The position numbers and the translations under genes were made by a program. From Aeromonas veronii bv. veronii (GTDB lineage Bacteria; Pseudomonadota; Gammaproteobacteria; Enterobacterales; Aeromonadaceae): DNA of 64,000 nt. This document shows positions 1 through 8,751 of this stretch, piece after piece; the stretch's first letter is position 1; every line of letters starts with the position of its first letter. The stretch is taken from NCBI RefSeq assembly GCF_000820225.1, contig NZ_CDDK01000037.1, positions 1 to 64,000 of the forward strand, given 5' to 3'. The notes beneath the pieces were generated by a model. The model saw only the letters and a program-made list of their open reading frames with translations. It was not told the origin of the DNA and ran no database searches.

Positions 1-195
1 ACCATATTCAGGACGGGACAAAAATCACAAATAAGACTGCGGGATGCGGTTTTATTTTTTATGATGGCTTTTTATTTTTTTATAGGCGCAAGCAGGGGGC
101 GACCCGGCATAATCAGTCCCCACGGCCTTGCAACGCTGCGGGCTGCTCGCGCCATACTCACTCTATTTAGCCCTGTTCCCAACATCGGAGTTCTC

Positions 196-681
196 ATGCG
201 TCGATTCAATTTCATGCTCAATGGCAGCAGATTGATGATGTTCCCCTTCTACATTGGCATTCTCATCTGCGTGGTATTGCTGATGGTGAAGTTTGCTATG
301 CAGCTCTATCAGCTTTCTGTAAACATTTTCGAGATCCCCTATCTGGACCTCATTACCGGCGTGCTGACCCTGGTGGACTTTATACTGGTGGCCCAGATGC
401 TGATCCTGGTTGCTATCTGTGGCTATGTGCAATTTATCCAGACGGAAGAGCAGCGCGCCTCCCTGAGCAGCAACTGGCTTAGCAAGATCAACTTTGCCTC
501 CCTCAAGCTCATCGTCATCAACTCGCTGGTGACCATCGCCGGAGTAGAGGTCCTCAAAGCCTTCCTCGAAGATGGCATCATCAATGAAGTCGATATGAAG
601 TGGTCCGTGGTGGTGTTTCTCGCCTTCTCGCTGGCCGCGCTCATCTATGCGGTGACCGAGCGGATGGCGGAGCATAAATAG
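196..681 (+). CDS. yqhA: YqhA / UPF0114 family inner-membrane protein
   Basis: Predicted 161-residue integral membrane protein of the UPF0114 (YqhA) family, whose molecular role is not established. Four hydrophobic segments are visible at about residues 15-34, 52-78, 100-118 and 137-153, ending in a short basic tail. The open frame extends upstream to 61. I chose the ATG at 196 because GGAG lies five bases upstream and the resulting length matches the roughly 164-residue E. coli protein. The upstream extension reads as low-complexity, non-family sequence. It stands alone, with a GC-rich hairpin (777-796) separating it from the next gene. Confidence 0.85.
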   Translation: MRRFNFMLNGSRLMMFPFYIGILICVVLLMVKFAMQLYQLSVNIFEIPYLDLITGVLTLVDFILVAQMLILVAICGYVQFIQTEEQRASLSSNWLSKINFASLKLIVINSLVTIAGVEVLKAFLEDGIINEVDMKWSVVVFLAFSLAALIYAVTERMAEHK

Positions 682-776
682 TCGAGTTTGATCACTGTGC
701 TTGTTCAGCCTTGATTCACCAGCAATACAATTGATAACACTTTTCATTACTCTTACTGCGTTATAAACTTGCTCCC

Positions 777-796
777 CCCGGGCTGCCCCGCCCGGG
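777..796. other. GC-rich inverted repeat between yqhA and the cytochrome cluster
   Basis: CCCGGGC (777-783) pairs with GCCCGGG (790-796) around a six-base loop. No T-tract follows. The repeat sits just ahead of the GGAG ribosome binding site (801-804) of the next gene, so it could be a weak terminator or a leader structure. Confidence 0.4.
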
Positions 797-809
797 TGCT
801 GGAGCCTTT

Positions 810-1259
810 ATGACAAGCCTTTCTCTCTCACCCCGACAATTCTGGCAGTGGCTGGCCTACCACCATCAGGCCGCCGAGGGCACCCTCTATCTGATGTTCT
901 TCTCCGGTCTGCTGCTGTGGGAACCGCTGACCCCGCTCTGGTCGCTGGCTCGCTGGAATCTGTTTTTCCATGTGATGCTCTCGCTCACCCTGTTCCCGCT
1001 GCTATTTGGCGCCTTCTGGCTCTCCCATCGCAGCTTGTTGAACCGCAGCAACAAACCCTTTTTACGCACCACGGGGCGGATTATTGAAGCCCTGCTGCTG
1101 ATCTGTCTGGCCAGCGGCCTGCTGCTGGTGCTGCACGGCACTCCGGGCGATGCCATGGGCAACCTCGCCAGCTGGGCCCACTGGCTGAGCGCGTTGGCGT
1201 TAACTCCTCTGGTGCTGCGCCACGCCTGGCGCTGGACCATCTTGAAATGGCGCTCCTGA
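810..1259 (+). CDS. Small b-type-cytochrome-like membrane protein
   Basis: 149-residue membrane protein with about four hydrophobic segments (roughly 22-40, 50-72, 90-109, 120-138). Several histidines sit in or beside the membrane segments (H18, H19, H54, H73, H109, H124, H138), as expected if it binds b-type haem. I infer that it passes electrons between the quinone pool and the periplasmic multihaem cytochrome encoded four bases downstream. The start has GGAG five bases upstream. It heads a run of five same-strand genes that includes an Ftr1 permease. I do not recognise a named family with certainty; a cytochrome b561-like protein is the closest description. The haem assignment is inference from histidine placement. 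Confidence 0.6.
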   Translation: MTSLSLSPRQFWQWLAYHHQAAEGTLYLMFFSGLLLWEPLTPLWSLARWNLFFHVMLSLTLFPLLFGAFWLSHRSLLNRSNKPFLRTTGRIIEALLLICLASGLLLVLHGTPGDAMGNLASWAHWLSALALTPLVLRHAWRWTILKWRS

Positions 1260-1263
1260 TCCC

Positions 1264-4254
1264 ATGTTGAAGTCATCGTTCTCTGCATATTTGTCACCCC
1301 TGTTGGCACTCGTCCTGCTGCTGGCCAGCCCCTTCGCGTTTGCCCAGCAAATGAGTTCAGGGATGCTCGCCTATGAGGAGGGAAGCGCCCCGCGCCTCGT
1401 CACCGCCAACCTGAGCGCTGGCTCGGTCACCCTGCTTGAGCGCGATAGCGGCAAGCGCCTAAAAGAGGTGCCGCTGGGGGGCGATCTGCGCCAGCTGGCC
1501 CGCGCCGATGACGCTACCCTGCTGGTCACCGACTACAGCGGCGATCGCCTGCTGCTGCTGGATGATGATCTCGATCTGGAAAAGACGATCCCCACCGGCC
1601 ACCGCCCCTATGGGGTCATCTTCGATGCCAAGCGGCAGTGGTTCTGGGTCACGCTGTTCGAATCAGCTCGCCTGCAGGCCTACGACACAGCGGGCAAGCT
1701 GCAACTGGAAGTGGCCACTGCCGAGACACCCCGCGGGCTGGCCTTGACCGACGACGATCGCCTGCTGCTCACCCACGCCATGACAGGCCAGCTCGCCATC
1801 TATGATCTCGCCAAGCTTGGCAATGGCGCCAAGGGAGCTTCGCTTCCCAAGCCCAAGCTCATCACCCTGGCCGAGACCCATAGCGACACGCCGAGCGACT
1901 CTCAGGGATTGCCGCGCCTGCTCGATGGCATCGCCCTCTCCCCCGATGGCAGCGAGGCCTGGCTGCCCCATGTGCTGTGGAGCTTCAGCCACCCCTTCCA
2001 GTTTCAGAGCACCGTCTTTCCGGCCGTCTCCATCATCGATCTCGATGAGGAGAAAGAGCGGGTCGATGAAAGAAAACAGCTCTTTTTGCAGATCAACCTG
2101 CCCAGCGTCGGCAACCGCAGCCAGATCGTCTCCAACCCGTTTGCTGCGCGCTTCGCCGCCGACGGAAAACGGGTCTATCTGACCCTGGCGGGCTCGGAAG
2201 ATCTGTTGGTGTTCGATCTCTCCCGCAGCGGCAAGTCCAACAACAACCGCCACCGCCGCAAGAAGTTTCAGGGGGGCGCCAAGGCGACCCAGCTCTTGCG
2301 CCACCTGCCGGGCCAAAATCCGCGGGATCTGCTGATCGATGGCGACCATATTCTGGTGCACAACGCCATGGGGCAGGATCTCACCCGCCTCAATAGCGGC
2401 GGCAGCGGCCCGTTTGCCCGGGTCACCGTCGATGTGCCCCACTTCGCCAAACTGGTAGAGACGGATCCGCGCCCCGAGCCGCTTCAGCGCGGCGAGCGGC
2501 TATTCAACCTTGGTAACACAGCGTCCAACTCACGCTTCCCCATGGCGGGGGACAACTGGATGAGCTGCAACTCCTGCCATCTGGACGGTTTCAACTTCAC
2601 CAACCGCTATCTGATGGCGGCCCATCGCCAGCAGAGCGGCGACAACGCCATCAACGGCCACGCCAACCTCACCAACATGGTGGCGGGGGATTTTGTCGGC
2701 GAATACCTGCGCATGACCCAGCAGACCCAGGGCGGCATGGGCCATGACACCCGCGATGGTGCCGAGGCAGTTGACCCCGCGAGGCCCCAACCGGAAGTGA
2801 AAGCGATGATGGAAGACCTGCACGCCTTCGTCACCGCCGATGGCAACCTCCCCTATCTGGCCAACTGGCTGCGACTCGATGCCCCGCGCACGGATCCCGC
2901 CAAGGCGCCGACTACCCACCCGAAGGAGTGGCTCAACTCCGCCTCCTGCCAGAACTGCCACAGCCAAGCGTTCAAGGATTGGAGCGAGAGCAACCACCGA
3001 CTGATGGGCAACTCCCACCCCTACTACAAGGTGGTGCAGGCGCTGGCCCGCGAAACCGAAGGGGAAGCGTTCGGTCAGTGGTGCCAGGGCTGCCATATGC
3101 CCCAGCAGGTGATGACAGGCCAGCTGGATCTGCCCAAGGGCTCTCACATGTTCGAGCAGGGTGGCGCCTCGCTGATTGCCGCTCACAAAGCGGGCGAACC
3201 TGTGGTGGAGGAAGGGACCGGCTGCGTGCTCTGCCATCGCATCACCAAGGTAGAAGATGCGGGCGGCAACAGCGCCTTTACCGTGAATTTGAAAGACCGC
3301 GAGAGCTATGTGTTCGAGGATGCCGCGGGTGGCAGCCTTAAGCACTGGCTGGCTGAGCGGCAGATCAACGCCCGTCCGGCGGCCCACAAAGCCTCCTATC
3401 AGAAGGATTTCTACCGCGATGCCGCCCTGTGCAAGTCGTGCCACAACGAGTTTGCCCCGGGCACCGGCGCCAATATCGTCAACACCTGGGACGAGTGGGA
3501 AAAATCCAGCTTCGCCAAGGCCGAGGATCCCGCCAAGCGGCGCACCTGCATCGACTGCCATATGAACCCGGAGCCGGGCAATGGCGGCGCGCCGGTGGCG
3601 GGCCAGTCCACCGAAAACGGCACCATGAAAGCCCGGCTCTATCGCCACAACTTTACCGGTGCCCAGCACCAGCTGGTGGGGCTGCGCAATCCAGAACTCG
3701 AGCAGGAGAGTCTGGCCCTGCTGCGCTCCAGCGCGACCCTCTCCGCCCGTATCGAACAGGCGGCCGATAGCCAGCAGTTGGTGGTGCGGGTCGCCAATAC
3801 CGGCGCGGGCCATGCTCTGCCCACTGGCGTAGCTGATTTTCGTGAACTCTGGCTGGAGCTGACCGTCACCGACGCCAGCGGCAAGGTGGTGCTTGCCAGC
3901 GGCCAGCCGGTGGATGGTGCCGTCCCTGAAGATGCGCGACTGTTTAGAAAAGTGTTCGGCGATGCCGAGGGCAAGCCGGTAGGGCTCAAGTTCTGGCGTT
4001 ACGCCAAACTGCTGGAAGATACCCGCATTCCGGCCGATGGCTGGCGCGATGAAGCCTGGCTGCTACCAGCAGATGCCCAAGGGCCCTTCAAGGCCGATAT
4101 CAAACTCAATTTCCGCACCTACCCCAAGTGGGTCAATGATGCGGTGCGCGCCGCCGAGCCCAGCTTGCCGGAGCCACCCATAGTGCAGCTAAATCGGTTG
4201 CAACTTACCCTGCAGCCTCTTCCCGTCACGCCCGCTACGGAGCCTCAATCCTGA
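1264..4254 (+). CDS. Periplasmic multihaem c-type cytochrome with N-terminal beta-propeller
   Basis: 996-residue exported protein. The signal peptide ends near residue 27 (AFA-QQ). Residues about 30-400 read as repeated beta-propeller (YVTN/NHL-like) blades. Six CXXCH haem-attachment motifs follow, with the first cysteine at residues 435, 562, 607, 654, 723 and 762. The C-terminal 200 residues contain an NTGAGHALPTG stretch of the kind seen in large multihaem cytochromes. Expected role: covalent haem carrier moving electrons in the periplasm. Its stop codon overlaps the ATG of the Ftr1 permease (TGATG at 4252-4256), which implies translational coupling and a shared task, perhaps redox handling of iron. 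Substrate and partner are unknown. Confidence 0.8.
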   Translation: MLKSSFSAYLSPLLALVLLLASPFAFAQQMSSGMLAYEEGSAPRLVTANLSAGSVTLLERDSGKRLKEVPLGGDLRQLARADDATLLVTDYSGDRLLLLDDDLDLEKTIPTGHRPYGVIFDAKRQWFWVTLFESARLQAYDTAGKLQLEVATAETPRGLALTDDDRLLLTHAMTGQLAIYDLAKLGNGAKGASLPKPKLITLAETHSDTPSDSQGLPRLLDGIALSPDGSEAWLPHVLWSFSHPFQFQSTVFPAVSIIDLDEEKERVDERKQLFLQINLPSVGNRSQIVSNPFAARFAADGKRVYLTLAGSEDLLVFDLSRSGKSNNNRHRRKKFQGGAKATQLLRHLPGQNPRDLLIDGDHILVHNAMGQDLTRLNSGGSGPFARVTVDVPHFAKLVETDPRPEPLQRGERLFNLGNTASNSRFPMAGDNWMSCNSCHLDGFNFTNRYLMAAHRQQSGDNAINGHANLTNMVAGDFVGEYLRMTQQTQGGMGHDTRDGAEAVDPARPQPEVKAMMEDLHAFVTADGNLPYLANWLRLDAPRTDPAKAPTTHPKEWLNSASCQNCHSQAFKDWSESNHRLMGNSHPYYKVVQALARETEGEAFGQWCQGCHMPQQVMTGQLDLPKGSHMFEQGGASLIAAHKAGEPVVEEGTGCVLCHRITKVEDAGGNSAFTVNLKDRESYVFEDAAGGSLKHWLAERQINARPAAHKASYQKDFYRDAALCKSCHNEFAPGTGANIVNTWDEWEKSSFAKAEDPAKRRTCIDCHMNPEPGNGGAPVAGQSTENGTMKARLYRHNFTGAQHQLVGLRNPELEQESLALLRSSATLSARIEQAADSQQLVVRVANTGAGHALPTGVADFRELWLELTVTDASGKVVLASGQPVDGAVPEDARLFRKVFGDAEGKPVGLKFWRYAKLLEDTRIPADGWRDEAWLLPADAQGPFKADIKLNFRTYPKWVNDAVRAAEPSLPEPPIVQLNRLQLTLQPLPVTPATEPQS

Positions 4255-5093
4255 TGTTTGCAAGTTTTCTGATTACCCTGCGCGAGGGGCTGGAAGCCTT
4301 CCTGCTGGTCGGCATCTGCCTCTCCTACCTCGCCAAGCTGGGGGCGAGCCGCTACAACAAATTCATCTATCTGGGGGTGGGGCTTGGCCTTGTCGCCTCC
4401 CTTGTGGTCGCCTTCCTGTTCCAGGTGGTGGTGAGCCAGTTCGAGAGCGAGCGCTACAACCACCTGTTGATGGCGGGGATCCTCATCTTCGCCACTCTGG
4501 TGCTTACCTATATGGCGATCTGGATGCAAAAACAGGCCAAATCCCAGGTGGGGGCCATGACAGCGCGCATCGATGCGGCCATCGATGGCGGCAACCTGTT
4601 TGGGCTGGTGCTGCTCGCCTTCCTTGCTGTGATGCGCGAAGGGTTTGAAACCGTGCTCTTCTTCTCCGCCCTGCTCTATTCGGGCCAAGGGGTCGATCTG
4701 CAATCCGGCCTGATAGGTGCGCTGGCGGGGCTGCTGGTCTCCATCGCGCTGGTCTGGGGGCTGCTGCGCTCCACCCGCAAGGTGGCGCTGGCGCCTTTCT
4801 TCCGCTGGACTGGGCTGCTGATCATCATCATCGCCGCAGGCTTGCTCTCGTCTGCCGTCAACATGTTGCAGGCGGCAGAGATCATCACCTTCTGGACCAC
4901 GCCGGTGTTCGACATCAGCCACATTCTCGACGATCAGGGGGTATTTGGTACCTTCCTGCGCGCCCTGTTTGGCTACAATGCCTCACCCGCTGGCTTGCAG
5001 CTGCTGACCTGGGCCCTCTATCTGGCGATCTTCGTTACCCTCTGGCAGCGCAGCTATCGCCCGCAGGTGAGCGCCGCGACTGGCAAAGGCTGA
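4254..5093 (+). CDS. FTR1-family iron permease
   Basis: 279-residue polytopic membrane protein of the Ftr1/EfeU family, which carries iron across the inner membrane. The two family signature motifs are present: REGLE at residues 10-14 in the first helix and REGFE at 128-132 in the fourth. Seven hydrophobic segments and the length (EfeU is about 276) fit a complete protein. In known systems Ftr1 works with a ferroxidase or periplasmic iron carrier. No EfeO, EfeB or P19 gene is beside it here; instead it is fused by stop/start overlap to a multihaem cytochrome. The family call is firm. Iron as substrate rests on family knowledge. Confidence 0.88.
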   Translation: MFASFLITLREGLEAFLLVGICLSYLAKLGASRYNKFIYLGVGLGLVASLVVAFLFQVVVSQFESERYNHLLMAGILIFATLVLTYMAIWMQKQAKSQVGAMTARIDAAIDGGNLFGLVLLAFLAVMREGFETVLFFSALLYSGQGVDLQSGLIGALAGLLVSIALVWGLLRSTRKVALAPFFRWTGLLIIIIAAGLLSSAVNMLQAAEIITFWTTPVFDISHILDDQGVFGTFLRALFGYNASPAGLQLLTWALYLAIFVTLWQRSYRPQVSAATGKG

Positions 5094-5195
5094 GCCAACT
5101 CGCCCTGTGGCAACAAGGCCACGGGGTAACAACACCATTCGGGAGCCGCGCCTCGGTGCGGTTCCCTTATCTATCAAGCAGTTTCGGAATAGGTC

Positions 5196-6620
5196 ATGAG
5201 CGATAACAACAAGAAAAGCATTGCAGTGCTGGGTGCTGGCCCCGCCGGTTTGATGGCATCCTGGCGCCTGCGCCGCGCCGGTTTTGCAGTCACCCTGTTC
5301 GAGCAGGAGCCGGTGGTCGGCGGCATGTGCGCTACCCAGACCTTCAAGGGGCGCGATGGGGAGTATCGCTTTGACTACGGCGGCCACCGCTTTATCACCA
5401 AGAACCCCGAGCTGCTCGCCTTTATCGACGAGCTGATGGGGGATGACCTGCTCCACGCCGAGCGCAAGAGCGTGATCCGCTTTGGCGGGCGCACCTATGA
5501 CTACCCCTTGAACCTGCCCAACCTGCTCAAGACGGCGCCGCTGGCCCTGATGGCCGGTGCGGTAAAAGACTTGCTGCTGTTGCCCTTTAGCAAGAAGCCG
5601 GATGATTTCGCCAAGGCGAGCTTTGCCGAGTGGATCCAGAGCCACTTCGGCCGCACCCTCTATCGCCAGTTTTTCGAGGGCTACACCGGCAAGCTGTGGG
5701 GCATCAACCCGGACAAGCTCTCCGCCGACTGGGCCGGCCAGCGCATCAGCCTCATCGATTTGAAAGACGTGGCCCGCCGCCTGCTGCCAAGACGCAACGG
5801 CAGTATCTCGGTGCGCACCTATGCCCGCAAATACCGCTACCCCAAATATGGCTTCGGCCAGATCTTCACCACTCTGGGGGAGCGGCTGGTAGCCGAAGGG
5901 GTGGAGCTGAAAACCGGCGCCACCATCACCCGCCTTGAGCAGGCCGATGGCCGCATTGAACGGGTGTATTGGAAACAAGATGACGTTGAGCAGAGCGAAC
6001 GCTTTGATCAGGTGATCTCTACCCTGCCGCTGCCGCTCACCTGCCAGCATCTTGGCTTGCCGTGCGATCTGCACTACCGGTCGCTTCGCTTCGTCAATAT
6101 GCCCCTCAAACAGGAGAACCTGTCGGACAACACCTGGCAGTACCTCTCCGACCCCCATATTCTGGCGACCCGCCTGCAGGAGCCGCGCCGCCGCAGCCCC
6201 TTTATGGCGCCCCAGGGCCAGACCTCGGTGATGCTGGAGATCCCCTGCAATCCGGGGGATGCCACCTGGCAGGCGCCGCTCTCTGATCTGCGCGGTCGGG
6301 TTACCGCCGATCTCGCGAGCCTCGGTGTCGATACCGCCAAGCTTGGCGATGAGACCTTCGAAGCCCGCAGCGAGTACGCCTATCCGCTGATGGATTTGGG
6401 CTATCAGGCCCGTCGCAACGAAGCCATCAAGGCGCTGATGCCCATCACAAACCTCATCATAACCGGCCGTCAGGGGACATTCCGCTACATCTTCACCGAC
6501 ACCGCCATGGAGATGGGGATGATGGCCGCCGACATGGTGATCGACGGGGTGGACAGACGCCACGCCATCTTTAACCATCGCAACGAAAATACCGTGATCG
6601 AAACCCAGAGCGTGGCCTGA
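5196..6620 (+). CDS. FAD-dependent amine-oxidase-like oxidoreductase
   Basis: 474-residue flavoprotein. The N-terminus carries the dinucleotide-binding GAGPAG loop (residues 13-18) followed by an acidic residue at the end of the second strand (LFEQEP) and the GG-motif region VVGGMCAT. The overall pattern, including DYGGHRFITKNPE, resembles the protoporphyrinogen oxidase / UDP-galactopyranose mutase-like branch of the amine oxidase superfamily. The substrate cannot be told from sequence. It lies between the Ftr1 permease and a small periplasmic protein on the same strand, after a 102-base gap containing an imperfect hairpin (5141-5166). No signal peptide is visible, so it is probably cytoplasmic. 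Confidence 0.75.
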   Translation: MSDNNKKSIAVLGAGPAGLMASWRLRRAGFAVTLFEQEPVVGGMCATQTFKGRDGEYRFDYGGHRFITKNPELLAFIDELMGDDLLHAERKSVIRFGGRTYDYPLNLPNLLKTAPLALMAGAVKDLLLLPFSKKPDDFAKASFAEWIQSHFGRTLYRQFFEGYTGKLWGINPDKLSADWAGQRISLIDLKDVARRLLPRRNGSISVRTYARKYRYPKYGFGQIFTTLGERLVAEGVELKTGATITRLEQADGRIERVYWKQDDVEQSERFDQVISTLPLPLTCQHLGLPCDLHYRSLRFVNMPLKQENLSDNTWQYLSDPHILATRLQEPRRRSPFMAPQGQTSVMLEIPCNPGDATWQAPLSDLRGRVTADLASLGVDTAKLGDETFEARSEYAYPLMDLGYQARRNEAIKALMPITNLIITGRQGTFRYIFTDTAMEMGMMAADMVIDGVDRRHAIFNHRNENTVIETQSVA

Positions 6621-6654
6621 TAGCCGCGCCATTGGCATAAGTAAGGAGAACAGG

Positions 6655-7215
6655 ATGACCATACGCCCGGGTTTACTCGCCCTCACCCTGCTGCTGACCC
6701 TGAGCGGGCAGGCGCAGGCTTACTCCTACGCCGCCGCCGGCAAGGAGCCACTGATCGACGCCCGCGAAGCGCTGCTGGGCGCCGCCACTGACGGCAAGGA
6801 TGCCAGCGCCACCTTGAGCGAGATTGCCGACGAGCTGACCTATCTGGAACAGCACCACAAGGTGGAGCTGCAAGGGCCGCTGGCCGCCGCCATCAAGGCC
6901 AAAGACGCTGCCGCCACCGCCGCCCTGCTCAACCGCGCCTACAAGGCGGAGATCGAGCGCCGCCTCGAAGGGGCCAGCCAGAATCTTGGCGACTACCAGA
7001 CCGCCAAGGTGCTGGTGGTCAAGAGCAAGCGCTTCCTCGACTTGATCCTCCCATCACTCAGTGAAGAGGATCGCAAGGCAGCCGAACAGGCGTTGGCCAA
7101 GGTGCTGGATGCCATCGGCAACCCGGGGGTATTCGGGGTGGGCGCCAAGCCCGCCGACGCCGCCGCCTTTGCCGCAGCGGAAAAAGCGCTGATGGCCGTG
7201 CTGGCGCCGCTTTGA
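6655..7215 (+). CDS. Small helical periplasmic protein of the iron/cytochrome cluster
   Basis: 186-residue protein with a clear signal peptide (cleavage near residue 22, GQAQA-YS). The mature part is alanine-rich, charged and almost certainly all-helical, with no cysteine. Strong AAGGAGA ribosome binding site. It closes the five-gene run containing the Ftr1 permease. Some large Ftr1 proteins carry an extra periplasmic helical domain, and this could be a stand-alone counterpart that binds or delivers iron, but that is only inference from context. I do not recognise the family. Confidence 0.6.
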   Translation: MTIRPGLLALTLLLTLSGQAQAYSYAAAGKEPLIDAREALLGAATDGKDASATLSEIADELTYLEQHHKVELQGPLAAAIKAKDAAATAALLNRAYKAEIERRLEGASQNLGDYQTAKVLVVKSKRFLDLILPSLSEEDRKAAEQALAKVLDAIGNPGVFGVGAKPADAAAFAAAEKALMAVLAPL

Positions 7216-7255
7216 TGGCAACCTGCCAATCATTGCACCACCTCGCTGTGACAAA

Positions 7256-7283
7256 CGGTGGGTTTCGCTGCGCTCTACCCACC
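7256..7283. repeat. Dispersed-type intergenic palindrome
   Basis: GGTGGGT and ACCCACC face each other across a short GC-rich centre. The unit closely resembles intergenic palindromes scattered through many proteobacterial genomes (wording close to GGTGGGTTTCGCTGCGC). It lies between two genes and has no T-tract. Confidence 0.5.
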
Positions 7284-7327
7284 CTACGCACGGCCTGCCG
7301 ATAAATGCACCCGAACGCCGGTTTGCC

Positions 7328-7352
7328 CCCTTCTCCCCTTGCGGGAGAAGGG
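7328..7352. repeat. 10-bp-stem palindromic element just upstream of a start codon
   Basis: CCCTTCTCCC (7328-7337) pairs perfectly with GGGAGAAGGG (7343-7352) around CTTGC. The sequence is of the widely dispersed REP-like kind that, when translated, reads SPLAGEGLGMRG. It sits in the leader of the next gene. The GA-rich right flank (7361-7370) supplies that gene's ribosome binding site. Confidence 0.6.
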
Positions 7353-7373
7353 CTGGGGATGAGGGGGAAGGTA

Positions 7374-8681
7374 ATGGCCCGGCGTTGGCCTTCCCCCTGC
7401 TCCACCACCATTTGGCTGCTCATTCTGCTGCAACTGGCCTGGCTAAGCTGGCTGCTGACCTTCCCGGTGGCGCTCGATTCCGACGATGCCCTCAATTTCG
7501 CCCACGGGGTGACGCGCTTTAGCGTGCTGGAGTTCTCCCCCCACTTTCCGGGCTACCCCGCTTTTATCTGGCTGGCGCGGCTGATCAATCTGGCGGTAGA
7601 CGAGCCGGCCCGCGCGGTGCAGTGGGCAAGTCTGCTCGGGAGCAGTTTGCTGGCGCCGCTCGCCGCCTTGCTGGCGGTCAGATTGTGGCAACGGCCCAGC
7701 CTGCTCGCCCCCGTCTGGCTGCTGGTATTGGCCCTGCCGCTCACCCCGACGCTGGCGCTCTCCGGCCTTTCGGACGGGCCCGCGCTCGCCGCCTGGCTCG
7801 GGACGCTGCTGGCCTTGCAGCAGCGCAGAATTGCACTGGCGGGTCTGTTACTGGGCCTTATGCTGGCGCTGCGCCCCTCCTACTTCGTGCTGGCACTGCT
7901 GCCCCTGTGGCTCGGGCTGGCGCAGCAGGGCACGCACGTCAGGTTTGTGCTCCCCATCGCACTGGTTGGACTTATCAGCCTGCTGTTTGTCTGGCAGGCC
8001 GATGGCTGGGCCTATTTTGCCGAGGGGCGCCGCTTTACCGACGGCCACTTTACCCTGTGGGGCAACACGGCAGCGGCTCACGGCGATCGACTGCTGAGCT
8101 GGGCGAGCACCTTCAACGATCAGCTCACCCCGCTCTGGCCCTTGGCTGTCGGGGCGCTGCTGGTACTGCCGCTTTGGCAAAGATCAAAAAACCACCCTGC
8201 CGCCCTCTCACCGCTCTGGACGATCTACTGGCTCGCCCTGCTGCTCTGGACCCTGTTCGGCCAGAATCCCGATAACCCCCGACATCTGGCCCCCGTCACC
8301 CTGCTCGGTATCGTGCTGCTGGCAGGCTGGCTGCCGCTCCGTGGGGAGGGGCTGGTCACGGTGGCCGGATTGCTGCTGCTCGGCGCGACCTTTACCCTGC
8401 CCCGTCCACCCGCCATGGTGCAGGCAGCAAGGCTGGCAGAAACAGCGTGCCCGGCGCTGGTGACCCAGTGGGGCGTGCGGCTGCTGCGGGAAACCACATC
8501 CTTGGCCGTCACCGATGGCTGGTACAAGGGGGATGCGGCGCTGGCGCTCTCTCAGGGAGCCTGCCGCCTCAGTCGCCGCCCCATCGCCGCGAGCGAGATG
8601 CCCACTGCGGTGCGCCAGCACTGGTTTGCCCCGCGCTTTGCCGCCGAGCCCGGCCTCTGGCTCGCCATACCGGATCCATAG
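7374..8681 (+). CDS. GT-C / family-39-like polytopic glycosyltransferase
   Basis: 435-residue membrane protein with about ten hydrophobic segments. The first predicted periplasmic loop holds an acidic cluster (LDSDDALNFAHG), as in GT-C glycosyltransferases that use lipid-linked sugars, and the C-terminal 80 residues are soluble. The open frame reaches back to 7305, but that extension simply translates a dispersed palindrome. The ATG at 7374 has a GGGGGAAGG ribosome binding site and begins with a normal basic N-terminus. It follows the iron/cytochrome cluster on the same strand but need not belong to it. Substrate unknown; the family call is moderate. Confidence 0.6.
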   Translation: MARRWPSPCSTTIWLLILLQLAWLSWLLTFPVALDSDDALNFAHGVTRFSVLEFSPHFPGYPAFIWLARLINLAVDEPARAVQWASLLGSSLLAPLAALLAVRLWQRPSLLAPVWLLVLALPLTPTLALSGLSDGPALAAWLGTLLALQQRRIALAGLLLGLMLALRPSYFVLALLPLWLGLAQQGTHVRFVLPIALVGLISLLFVWQADGWAYFAEGRRFTDGHFTLWGNTAAAHGDRLLSWASTFNDQLTPLWPLAVGALLVLPLWQRSKNHPAALSPLWTIYWLALLLWTLFGQNPDNPRHLAPVTLLGIVLLAGWLPLRGEGLVTVAGLLLLGATFTLPRPPAMVQAARLAETACPALVTQWGVRLLRETTSLAVTDGWYKGDAALALSQGACRLSRRPIAASEMPTAVRQHWFAPRFAAEPGLWLAIPDP

Positions 8682-8751
8682 CCGCGACAAAACTGATAGA
8701 CTGCTTTTTTCGCGCTTTTCAACCCGACGTTTCGCATCAACTGGACACCCT

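Noticed and set aside
2530-3813. 427-codon minus-strand frame opposite the multihaem cytochrome
   Set aside because: It lies inside a gene with six haem motifs in the other strand and reads as low-information shadow sequence.
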